Source of the DNA: Ustulina deusta
Lineage: Eukaryota; Ascomycota; Sordariomycetes; Xylariales; Xylariaceae
NCBI GenBank assembly: GCA_023159155.1
Contig: JAJNNX010000001.1
Coordinates: 2,480,001-2,544,000, forward strand
Direction: 5' to 3'
DNA: 64,000 bases
Below, piece after piece: positions 1 to 10,011 of this stretch. A program made the position numbers and the translations under genes. Numbering within the stretch: the first letter of the stretch is position 1; each line of letters opens with the position of its first letter. The notes under the pieces are model-generated. The model ran no database searches. It had not been told where the DNA came from and saw only the letters and a program-made list of their open reading frames with translations.

Positions 1-644
1 GATCTCGTAGGCGATGTTGTACCACACATTAGCCTTCCATTCCGTCTTCCACTTCGAGTTCTGGGAGACCATGAATTGCAGGTTTGGGTTCGAGGTGCCC
101 GACTCGCCCGAAATCCAGCCGGATTTCATCTCGACGAAGTGCGACTCGAAGAAGCAGATCTGGTGCTCGCGGTTCACGCTCGGCGCATTGGTGTCCTTGC
201 GCATCATCGAGAAGTGGTAGTACACCTTGCCGCTGTTGATGGCTGCCTGGGTCTGTGGGATCAACCTATTCCAAGGAAAGGATTAGGTATTATGATTATG
301 ATTGATTTATTTATCGGATCACAGGGAGGAGGAAGAAGGAGAAGAAGACTTGTGTACTCTGTGCGTCGCATGTTCTGACCATTCCAGAAGGCCGTGCTGT
401 CAAGCGTGAACTTGGCACCTTGCTTCGACACTGTGTCGGCCGGGTTCTTGTAGTCCGAGGAGAGGCTGACGTATCTGTCGACGCTGGCGGATCCGTGGAT
501 GTAGTACTGATATGGACCGACTTGGTTAGCCCATGACCACTTGTTCAAGTCGGCCGACGAGGTGAACTCGTTGAACCGCCCGTCCCAGATAACAGTGGCC
601 TGAGCGAGGTGCGCCAGCGCCACGGAGACTAGCGAGGCCTTCAT
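1..644 (-). CDS. GH131 family secreted beta-glucanase, partial (left edge)
   Basis: The protein begins with a signal peptide (MKASLVSVALAHLAQA) followed directly by the mature start TVIWDGRFNEF. It then carries the glycoside hydrolase family 131 hallmark KWSWANQVGPYQYYIHG and, after the intron, a block reading INSGKVYYHFSMMRKDTN. Exons are 358-644 and 265 down to the edge. The intron at 266-357 (GTACAC...AATAG) restores ELIPQTQAA across the junction, which is the family pattern. The start is the ATG at 644; an upstream in-frame GTG was ignored because the signal peptide begins exactly at this ATG. GH131 enzymes are fungal, act on beta-1,3/1,4/1,6-glucans and are secreted. The 184 codons present are the N-terminal part of the protein; any CBM1 tail would lie outside the window. 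The family call is firm; the substrate is inferred from the family. Confidence 0.88.
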
Positions 645-1498
645 TGCGTTGTAAACCACGCGAGAGAGACAAGAGCTACGTGTGAGTAGATATGGTCGAT
701 ATGCTCGAGGAGGGGGGTTAGACCGGAAGACACCCTAGAAACGAGCCAAAAGGTCAGGGCCCTCTCATGTTTTATAGTTGCCTTGAAAAGAGGCATTCCG
801 ACGTACTGAGGAACGTGGGCAGTTCACCGTCCTATCATCAAGCAGGAGAGCTGCAGGTTTTATTATAGTTACTTTCCTTTAATTGCGCAGTTAATCCGGG
901 CAAGGCCCAGAACTAATATTAGATAGGCTGGGCGGTCCGCTACCTTGAGATGGACGATATGTAAGTAATCCATTTTGCGCGTCGAAGGACTAAGGCAGCT
1001 GCGGACAGGCTCCTCCGAATGCACATTTATTCAATCCTATCATATTGCCCTGGGGAGGCGGCGGCGGTTGAATTTAGCCTAGAAGAGGACATGCTGGTGA
1101 GCCGCCTGGATTATGTAGCAGGTATCACGACAAGATCATACCTGGTGATAGAATGGCCCGGTATTTTACTATGAAGATCTGGGCTACTAGCACCATAGCA
1201 AGTAACGAGAGGGCGTTGTGTCCCTTCAAATGATGGGGCCGTATGGTCCAAACTCATTGCCAAGCGTCGGCGCGCCTCAGGCTAGATCAGTATTGGTTTT
1301 GAAACCTTCGTGGTTTTACACCGCCTAAAGATCTTTCATTTATATTCGACATCGTATGACAACATTCACGTCCTCCGGCTATTTAATGTCAACCCTAACA
1401 CGGTGGGTTTCGAAGCAAGATGGGTCGATATATTGCTTGAACTCAGCACTGCTAAGGTGAGCTCCTTGTGTGTCCTTCAAAAATATACTTCGAGAACC
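645..1498. other. Intergenic: GH131 promoter and transporter 3' flank
   Basis: No convincing coding sequence. It holds the upstream region of the GH131 gene and the 3' flank of the sugar transporter. The only reading frame of note (1310-1510) lacks an ATG and resembles no family. Confidence 0.6.
769..776 (-). promoter_or_regulatory. Probable TATA box of the GH131 gene
   Basis: On the minus strand this reads TATAAAAC, about 125 bp upstream of the ATG at 644, a plausible position for a regulated secreted-enzyme gene. On the plus strand, CTGGGG followed by AGGCGG near 1051-1063 fits the SYGGRG consensus bound by the carbon-catabolite repressor CreA/CRE1. Both are pattern matches only. Confidence 0.4.
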
Positions 1499-3629
1499 TC
1501 AATATTCTAACCCTGCACCGAAGCTGCTATTTCTGGCTATCGTCGCTCGTTCTAAACTGGCACGTGGCGTATCGACGCTGTGTTTCCCGGTAGGTGGATG
1601 CACGCCTATGATGGCCTCACCTTCTTCCGTTGCGTATATAGCGGCGGTCTCAGGTGGAACAGACGCGTCGTCTTCAATCCTGTAGACGAGGTATGCTGCA
1701 AATAGTACAAACACGCCTCCACTAGCTAAAACAATGGAATAGCTATGATCCCCAGGAACGCCTCTTGGCTTTTGGAAGAATCGGAAGATAATACTTGAGC
1801 CCAAAGTCGCAATCATCTGCGGCGAAGCAATGGCCATATTGTGAATACCAAGGATGACACCTGCCTGGTCGGGCTCCCGTTCATTGTCTCGTGATCGTTC
1901 TTCATTGTCGACAATAGGATCGGATATTTGCTGGTTACTTTCAGCAACTTGTGTGACATGCCTCATTTGCTGTTTTGTCGCCCGATACATGGCATGACGG
2001 TGACTGATTTCAGCACTGATTATTGCCCACGGAGCCCAGAGTGTCAGGGCCCAAGTTATTCCAATGAGGCCAATCAATGCTGTGGCAGCCTCGATCGTTC
2101 GGGCAACGAGTGTCAAGAACATTGATCCCGCAAAGAGGATATGCGAGAACATCCACGCCCGCCGAAGTGTGAACCCAGGGATAATTAAATGCTGGAGCCA
2201 CTTTCTAATGGACGAGGCGTCGTCTTCATGTATTCCATGGTTTTGACTTGGCGGCAGGCCGGCAGCAGGGTGGCTGTCGTAAGTCGGATCGATGAAGAAT
2301 GGAAGCACCACATTTGTCACAAGGCTGGTAATAGCAAATATCAATAGAGCATGTGTGCCCATGCGCGTTGCTCTTTCGTATAGCTCATCCAGTTCTGCTG
2401 GAGTCATGTGGGGATTCTCCTCAAGAAAAGGTTGAACATATATATCGCCAATGTATGAGGATGTGTAAAAAAGCATCGGGAAGAAGCCGACCCAGGCGAA
2501 AAACTGCACAACGCAGACCTTAGAAATTTGTGGCGGTAGTCTCTTGATCGCGGCAAAGATCTTCACAAAGAACGAGAACAAACCAAGCTGACCCTGCGGC
2601 GCAGGTCCATCGAGCTGCGGATTTCGCTCCCGAATCACCGTCGTACTGAACAGTACGGTCGAACATAAAGCTATGCTAGCGATAGCGCAAAGATCCTTGA
2701 ATTGGGTAGATCCGAAGAACCAGACATATCTCGGCAAGTTTATGCCCCCAGCGATATAGCCAATAATGTTACCAAGCCCAACGACTCTACTAGCCATCGA
2801 GTTTGCAGCCTCTGCTTGAAAATCAGTTTGTGCGATGAGTTACACGATAAAATTGGCTAACCTTGTTGGTGCGACGGCGCACAGTCTACAATGAAAGCTC
2901 GAATAGAGGCTTGAACTGCTCTCATGTCAGAACCGTATGAGATACATATATATATGCGGATAACAGGCAAGGGCTCGGTGACAAACCTGTGTTGACTGCG
3001 ACATCCAGCACGTATATCCAAATGACTGCGACAATGATAATAATGGTCTTCACGCCTTCAGATTGAGGATCTGCGCCAAACAAGCTGAGGAAGCCTCCAA
3101 CAATCTCCCTAATCCAGGCGAGAAACATGTACGCAAACGAGGTGGCAGCGGCGCCGCCCAGGACAAATGGTTTGCGTCTTCCCCAGGGCACGCGGCAATT
3201 GTCACTTAACATGCCGACGTAGGGTTGGACGAGCGTGCCTGTGATGGGACCAGCAATCCAGACAAGAGCCATAAGTGACTTGCTCAAGCCAAGGGACAGT
3301 AGGTAGGGTGTGCCATTGGACAACTCGACGGCCCAGGCAACTTGAAGTCCCCCCAGACATATTGTCAATGCGATGAGATACCAGACGCTCTTCGTCTCGT
3401 GGGGTCGGCCGTCATCTTGACCGTCAACAGCTGACCGTATAAAAGGTGCTTGTTCCTCTCCATGTGGGGACAAGAGAGGAGATTGCTCGTCTACTCTATC
3501 ACCGCCCACATCTGCAACATTGCGCTCTTGTATGGCTCCTTGTACTCTCGATTCGGCGTCAGGTTTTCTCGTGGTTATGCGACTGGGCGAAGACACGCTC
3601 TTCAAGGAACTCGAAGATGGCGAGCTCAT
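1499..3629 (-). CDS. GPH-family sucrose/alpha-glucoside:H+ symporter (MFS)
   Basis: Exons 2987-3629, 2862-2918 and 1499-2811 give 670 residues. Introns are 2919-2986 (donor GTTTGT) and 2812-2861 (donor GTTAGC); the junctions read VNTAVQASIRAFIVDCAPSHQQEAAN, typical of the family. A hydrophilic serine-rich N-terminus of about 75 residues precedes a 12-helix carrier fold. The glycoside-pentoside-hexuronide signature is visible: LGGLQVAWAVELSNGTPYL in helix 1, and VPWGRRKPFVLGG around residue 150 in the 2-3 loop. A long cytosolic loop separates the halves. The closest known types are fission-yeast Sut1 and plant SUTs, which bring sucrose or maltose in with protons at the plasma membrane. Substrate is inferred from family. 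Neighbouring the secreted GH131 enzyme suggests, but does not prove, a shared role in sugar capture. Confidence 0.87.
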
Positions 3630-4879
3630 GGGGTAGTATAAAGCGGGCAGCTAATGGGTTTCTAAAAGCGCTCTCGCTTTGTCGAGAGACTCAGAACAGT
3701 AAGTGTCCCGGGGCGAAGCATGGATAGTCACAGCGCAAAGGTCGTTCACGTTGGTAACAGAAACCGATGGTGCAGAGGGTTCTTGTGCGATACTGTAATT
3801 AATCAGGCGTCACCGTTCTTCTCCACGGAGTGTTGGTACACGTTCTGTATGGCTGTTGCTGCTAAGACAGTGAGCCGAGAAGAAACCGAGTGATAGTTGT
3901 GCTAACGGAAGAGGCGAAGAAGATGGATAAATGAGAGTACAGCTTGAAGTACCTAGTCTACTAGTCCAGCTGATGACGCGCCAATGCGCTCATGTGTTAC
4001 CGAGGAATCAATGATACACTAAGTATGAAGTGTGTATATATACTGTAGCGTGTCTACCTCTTATACACTAGTGGATACCTATCATCTACTTTTTCACCAC
4101 CTACATGGTACCTCTACATATACCCACCCGGTCTCACTTCTGTAGCTGGGTCAGGCACTTATGTATATACCTAGGTAGGTATGGGGTTTAAACGATTGGC
4201 CACATGGGCACGTTGGAGTACCAGTGTAATGGGACCTACCGATGTACACATGTGCAGGTCCGAATGCAGTTAAGGATAAAACACTCTAGCCTACCTACAT
4301 CTGCCCGCAATAGCATCTAATAAGAAAAGAAAAAAGACATTCTGGTGTTGTTGAGACATGAGAGGAACCTTGATGTCTTGATTTAGACCGCACGGCGTAT
4401 ACATGGTGGGGTTCATTGATCTTACACAGGTACATGGGCGTTACAGATGCCGGGTGCTGCTATTGGTGTATCTGCCTACGCATAGGTGCCTACGGCTCGT
4501 TGATGACGAGCAGTACCCTACCTCCTACTTTACTACCACACGCTATCTGTTTGGCGCAGCTTGGTCCTGCAGCCTGCTGACCAACAGCCCAAAATTGCAA
4601 AGATGCAAGCTGTCGATAACCGTTATCCATACATCCTAGTACAACTATTTTTACCTACCTAGGTAGGTGGTGTCTGGAATCAAATCTATCATTTGCAAGC
4701 CGAATCACCTTCGCTTGTCGCTAGCGACCCCTCGCATACTCTGATGATTCCGCCCTCCAATATTTGATGCCTTGACAAATTGCTGTCATAGAGCTCCGAT
4801 CAGGGCAGAAGACGAACTACGCGGGCTGGCTTCAGCCTCGAGCCTTTGGCGTCGTTGAATCCAGCACGGCCTCGCAAAC
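3630..4879. other. Intergenic between divergent transporter and nhx1
   Basis: This is the shared promoter region of two divergent genes. It contains the 16-bp palindrome ACCTACCTAGGTAGGT at 4653-4668 and a related copy (TACCTAGGTAGGTA) near 4168-4181. No believable gene; the 78-codon frame at 4403-4639 shows no recognisable features. Confidence 0.6.
4653..4668. repeat. Palindrome ACCTACCTAGGTAGGT
   Basis: A perfect 16-bp palindrome about 210 bp upstream of the nhx1 start. It belongs to a set of related short palindromes scattered through the intergenic DNA of this window. Confidence 0.7.
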
Positions 4880-7130
4880 ATGTTGTCGCAACTCGCCAGC
4901 TTCGGTCTGGAGCTTGCCAGTATGTCTTTGATTGATGATGGGACTCATTTTCAACCCCGAACCGCGAAAAGGGACTGACTGACTGACTGATGCGCGTGTC
5001 TTGCAGGACGTGCCGACGAAGAGCAAGACCCCGGCGGTACGAATCGCACTCTTTCGCATTCACGCACCCGTTCCGCAATCATCTAACGAAAGCAACAGAG
5101 AAGGATTCGGGGGAGAAGGAAATCACTTCGTCATGGGCGCTCTTCATTTCGATCGTGCTCCTGATAATCGCCTTCTTCACCAGCTACACGCTGCAGCAGA
5201 AGAAGGTTCAGGCTGTGCATGAAACCGTCATCTCCATCTTCGCTGGTCGGTGACAAAGCCCCCGTCGAAGCAACGACAACAATGCCTGACTGCGTATTCT
5301 AGGAATGACCGTAGGCCTAATCCTCCGGGTCACCTCCGACTCTGGCATCCCAACCCTCATCAGTTTCGACTACCAAATCTTCTTCAATCTCCTTCTTCCA
5401 CCCATCATCCTGAACTCCGGATACGAGCTACACCAAGGCAATTTCTTTCGAAATATAGGCACTATATTGGTCTTCGCCTTTGCTGGGACATTCCTGTCCG
5501 CCGTCGTCATCGGGCTTCTGCTATGGCTGTACACACGGATACCCCAAGGATTCGAAATGACCTTTAATGACGCTATATCGGTTGGCGCGACCTTGTCCGC
5601 CACTGATCCCGTGACGATTTTGGCCATCTTCAACACCTACAAGGTCGACCCAAAGCTATATACAGTCATTTTCGGTGAAGCCATCCTCAACGACGCTATC
5701 GCAATCGTTATTTTCGAGACGGCACAGCAGTATAGGGGCGAGGATGCTGGTGCTTACGGCTTTTTGAGCTTTATCAAGGGCATAGGCACTTTCCTGCTGA
5801 GCTTCTTTGGTAGCCTAGGTATCGGCGTCGTCGTTGGGGTCGGCACAGCCCTCGTTCTCAAATTCACCTACGTAAGGAGGTATCCGCATATCGAGACATG
5901 CTTGATTGTGTTGATTACCTATGCAAGTTACTTCTTTTCACAAGCTGTGAGAATGTCAGGTAATCTAATTTCCGCATCCAGCATCTGGGAAGACAACCTA
6001 CTAAAACTCAACCAGGTATCGTTTCTTTGCTGTTCTGTGGCATTACTTTGAAGCATTACGCCTACTTCAACATGTCTCGGCGAACGCAGCTGAGTACCAA
6101 GTATTTTTTCCAGATCATGGCGCAATTGTCCGAGAACTTTATTTTCATTTACCTCGGCCTATCACTCTTCACGGACAATGAGCTACAATTCCAACCACTA
6201 CTTATCATCGTAACTGTAGTCTCAGTTTGCGCCGCACGATGGGTCGCAGTCTTTCCCTTATCTAAGGCCATCAACTGGTATCATCACTACCGAGCCCGTC
6301 GCCAGGGTAGAGAGATTAGTGATGAGCTACCCTATAGCTACCAAGCAATGCTCTTCTGGGCTGGCCTGCGTGGTGCAGTCGGTGTGGCCTTGGCAGCTCT
6401 TTTGTCTGGTGACAATTCCTACGCTCTAAAAGCTACAGTCTTGGTTGTAGTAGTGCTCACGGTGATCATTTTTGGTGGAACTACGGCTCGAATGTTAGAG
6501 ATTTTAGGTATTAGGACTGGCGTTGTAGAGGAGGCGGACAGTGACGATGAATTCGATATCGAAGCAACCCCCGGAGGGTCTTACTATAAAAGGTCCGCTA
6601 CCGGCCTCGGATTCAACCCACGACAAAGGAACGGGTCTCTGCGGATGGAGAGAATGGATTCTACCAATGGTAGACGCAACACGGGTCCTGAGCGAGGCAG
6701 CTATGTGTCAGGCCACCGCTCACCGATGCCGAACTCGCGTGCTACAAGTTTAAGCCGAAAGAATTCGCGTCCAGCACTAGACGATGACTTAGAGAGATCA
6801 GATCTCCTTGGGCAAGCGGCCAGCTTAACAGACTCGGAGGTTGGCAGCGATATAGATACTTCAGATCTTCCTCCTCCAGCACGCAGGTCACCAAGAAGGT
6901 CGAGCCCCGAATTGACTCCGAGCGGTGCACCCGAAGACGAAGGCGTATTTTCTTATCCAACATCAGGACAGAGACCTCCCGCCCCACTGTCCACCAGATC
7001 AGCAATCAAGCAACTATTCACTACACATGATCCCCAGGCTCTATTCCGACAGCTTGATGAGGATTACATTAAACCGAAACTCTTATTAGACGGAAACAAC
7101 CATAACGAAGGTGGCTCTGGACCAAGCTAA
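4880..7130 (+). CDS. nhx1: Endosomal/vacuolar Na+(K+)/H+ exchanger, NHX1 type
   Basis: Five exons (4880-4919, 5007-5036, 5099-5245, 5303-5959, 6016-7130) give 662 residues. The N-terminus RRADEEQDPGEKDSGEKEITSSWALF matches fungal NHX1 proteins. Key motifs are the amiloride-region LLLPPIIL near residue 103, GATLSATDPVTI near 167, and the transport ND pair in GEAILNDAIAIVIF near 197. SGIVSLLFCGITLKHYAYFNMS is rebuilt only when intron 5960-6015 is removed, which decides that splice site. About 12 membrane helices are followed by a serine-rich cytosolic tail of roughly 200 residues. Known NHX1 proteins exchange luminal protons for Na+ or K+ on late endosomes and vacuoles, setting pH and trafficking. 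The first two exons are very short (40 and 30 nt); the first intron contains a (GACT)4 run just before its acceptor. Confidence 0.95.
4973..4988 (+). repeat. (GACT)4 inside nhx1 intron 1
   Basis: A GACT tetranucleotide repeated four times, ending about 18 nt before the intron acceptor at 5006. It contains repeated CTGAC, a fungal branch-site match, so the repeat may supply several overlapping branch sites. Confidence 0.6.
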
Positions 7131-7841
7131 GCGTGAATGAGGATTGAGGATTGGGAATGGGGAATGGAGAATATAGATGTTCATTGATTTGCTCTGCATG
7201 TATGTAGTGTATACTTGGGACTACAGAGCTAGATCTCTGAGCTATTCATCTGGAGTTCAGGTTTAAGGTCAATCTACATATTTATGGCCATTTTACGAGC
7301 CATTTGTCTTGACAGAAATTTGCCTGACGTTGCGGCCTTGTGCATGTTTGCTGTGTACTTACTGCTGCATCGATGTGTCGAGACAATAACAGTCCTATAA
7401 GACTCTTTCGGTTGGTTTGCTTATTTTCCCTCTAATTTCACGAGCTGCATCTATATTTGTTATCTTGACCTCTCTGTCGCCCCCGCACTGCCTACGTTTG
7501 GGCCACGTCCCTCATCGATCTCTTCATCATACACAAAAGCGGTCATACTCTCTATTACAAACTCCACCTGGCACTCATATTTACTTATCAGCACACTGCA
7601 GAGCTCTCTTCCGTGAATAGTTATTAGACACTCTCTGCCAGGGTCCATTCTTACTAATCAATCGTCGCAGTCTCATCTTCATAGAACTAGTTTTGGGAAG
7701 CTAGTTCTATGATTCAGATGCTCTAGTCGGTTCAGAGCCCGTTTTGTTACCAAGGTAAACAGTCGATCTCTTGTCCCCTCTGCTGGCGGCATCTAACACA
7801 ACATGCGAGTAGCAACCTAAGAGACTTTGCATTCGAGCATC
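7131..7841. other. Intergenic between nhx1 and the 2EXR gene
   Basis: 3' flank of nhx1 and 5' flank of the downstream gene. The region is rich in CT before the next start, and holds the hairpin at 7680-7711. No gene seen. Confidence 0.55.
7680..7711. repeat. Perfect 11-bp inverted repeat with 10-nt loop
   Basis: CATAGAACTAG, a loop TTTTGGGAAG, then CTAGTTCTATG. The arms are perfectly complementary. It lies about 130 bp upstream of the 2EXR gene start, so it would fall in the promoter or 5' leader; on RNA it could form a stem-loop. Confidence 0.8.
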
Positions 7842-8791
7842 ATGTCCAACAAAACGATTAAGTCTGAGTCGATGGAAGGCTGGGATGTGCAATTCGCCAA
7901 ACTCCAGGTCGCACAGTCAAAAATGAAGGCTGATTATGAAGCCGAGTTTCATCTGTTTGGAAAGCTGCCAGTTGAGTTGCAAGACCTTATCGTAAGTACA
8001 CTTATCTTCTGGCTATTTTCGAGAGGCGGAGTGTTCCAGCTGTGGACGCTCTCAAAACACTTAACGATCTGGCTCAAGGCAATAATCACTGACCTCGAGT
8101 ATTGTAGTGGAAAGCCGCTCTTCCTTCCGAGATCATCAATTCGAACCAAGAGCCACGGGACCGCAATCGGACCCAATCTCCCGGCATACCCGCCATGGCC
8201 AGCGTCTGCAAAGCATCAAGAGAGATAGCCCTTCGATATGGCGTGTGGCTGAAGACACCCCAAAGCAGCATCCCAATGTTCTTCATTCCAGACATCTCAG
8301 TCCTTCATTGTGGCCAAGGCATAGAACTCACAGTCACGGCGAACCAAGTCATGCTCGGCCTTGATCCGATCTTGATGCGTATGGCTGTTCATTTTAATGC
8401 GCTCAATGTGTTGGAAGATATGATCATCCTTGTCAGCAATGGCGAACCTGGGAGGATCCCCGGGACTTGGCACAGAACATTCGACGGTCGGGTTCTTGCC
8501 CGTGTAGAGATATGTCATCTGAATTCTAGAGGACCAGCCCAGCGCCGGATGTATAGCGAGGAGCTTTACTATCCGCGCATGGAATGGACGTCGAAGCGGT
8601 GGGAAGAGATTGAGATGGCGGCCAAGCGCGCTTGGCTTCTTGCCGCCTGGCACCTCAAAGACCCTGTCGGTATCGGGGAGCGGGATATCCTAGATCCCTC
8701 CAGGTGGTTCTCGGGACGCGGTAATTGGATTGCACGAGAACTCCATCTAATGCCAAAGCTAGTGGCGGCCTACATGCGAAACTCGGTTTAG
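7842..8791 (+). CDS. 2EXR-domain protein of unknown function
   Basis: Exons 7842-7991 and 8108-8791 give 277 residues. Splicing intron 7992-8107 (GTAAGT...TTGTAG) joins LPVELQDLI to WKAALPSEI, recreating the 2EXR signature (F-x-KLP-x-EL-x-x-IW). The second 2EXR block, MASVCKASREIALRYG, follows from about residue 80. These proteins form a large, expanded, fungal-specific group found mainly in filamentous ascomycetes; molecular function is not established, and the motif superficially resembles an F-box. The C-terminal half is tryptophan-rich and predicted soluble. The start ATG at 7842 is chosen because the only earlier in-frame codon is a TTG. Domain call is firm, function unknown. Confidence 0.82.
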
Positions 8792-10011
8792 GCGGGATTC
8801 AAGGGTACTGGGCCTTTTGCCGTCATTTCTAATGACAGATGTAGTAGTGTAATTAGGCCTTGACATGGTCACCTGGGTAACCTGTAGGTAGTAGTATTTA
8901 TGTGGCCATTTGCCTGGTCCACGACTCAGTCCGTTCCATTGTCTCCTTCGTCAACCGTGTGATATGGCCTACCACTTCTGGGAGTCGCCAAAGCAAAGGT
9001 ATCTAACTTCTTGAACGAACGGACAATATCTATCATGCTGATGTGCTGGTTGTGAGATCTTGTATCTTGATACGTCGTAATATGAACCACGTTTACCAGA
9101 TAATGATTGTATAGCGCTGAGCCTGCCAAGGAGGAGGGGAAGGGAGAGCGAGAGGACGCCATGATTTTGTTTCCAATCCGGTGTTGAATTATGCGGAATT
9201 TGTAATACCGGCAGCAGCAATGATTTGAGAGGTGGCATGCTACGAAAGGACTGTGGAAGGGGTCGTTTCGTGTTATAATTATACCCATACTTTACACTAG
9301 GTACCTACCTAGTTCACTTTATCTGCCTCTGAACCTGGCCAGGTTGCCAAGTATGCCAAGTCTATATACTACCGTACCTAAGTACTAGGTAGGTAGGTTG
9401 GGTTAGCAGGTCTGTGCCAGGTGTCGTACAGCTGACGGTCAGCCGGAGAGAGTGGTTCATGGGGCCATTGGCCTGCAACATTACGGGACTGCCGTGACGC
9501 ATGAACAACAGGCAGACACACCCGACCTTATCGGCAGCCACCTCGCCTACTTACCTAACCTCTCTACCACGTTGTACTTACCTCCATGCACACTCTACAT
9601 ACCGACCTCTCATTACTGTGCCTGGGACTCGGGAGGCGGAGGCCAGCGACACAACACCCTATGCGCCAAGGTGTCGCTTCTTGACCTGTGTAGCTCGATC
9701 TGTCCCGTTCATTATTACGAGACCTGTGCCTCTTGTTTCTGGCCTTATTTCTGTCGCTCCTTTGCTTCTGGAGGCGAACCGACCCACAGAAGAAATGCAC
9801 CATCCATAACCTGGGTGCCCAGATCTCATCGCTCCCATGCTACAACCGTGAAGCCTGTGCTATCCCGTCCCGCCCCGTCCTACACCGTCTCCGTCTCCGT
9901 CGCCTCCCTTCGCCGCCGCAGCTGCACGTCCCGCGCTGTCTTCTTCGTCCCCCGACTCCCGACTCCCGACTCACGGCTTTGCAACGACCGTAGCGATTAC
10001 CTCCTGTTTCC
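8792..10011. other. Intergenic and 5' leader of the Ark1-like kinase
   Basis: Contains AGGTACCTACCTAG-type palindromes around 9298-9313 and 9380-9400, then a long pyrimidine-rich stretch (about 9880-9975) typical of fungal promoters just upstream of the kinase ATG. Long open frames in this stretch lack ATG starts and have no protein-like features. Confidence 0.55.

Noticed and set aside
5960..6051. Read-through of nhx1 exon 4 to a stop at 6051
   Set aside because: Removing intron 5960-6015 restores the conserved SGIVSLLFCGITLK block; no frameshift or pseudogene.
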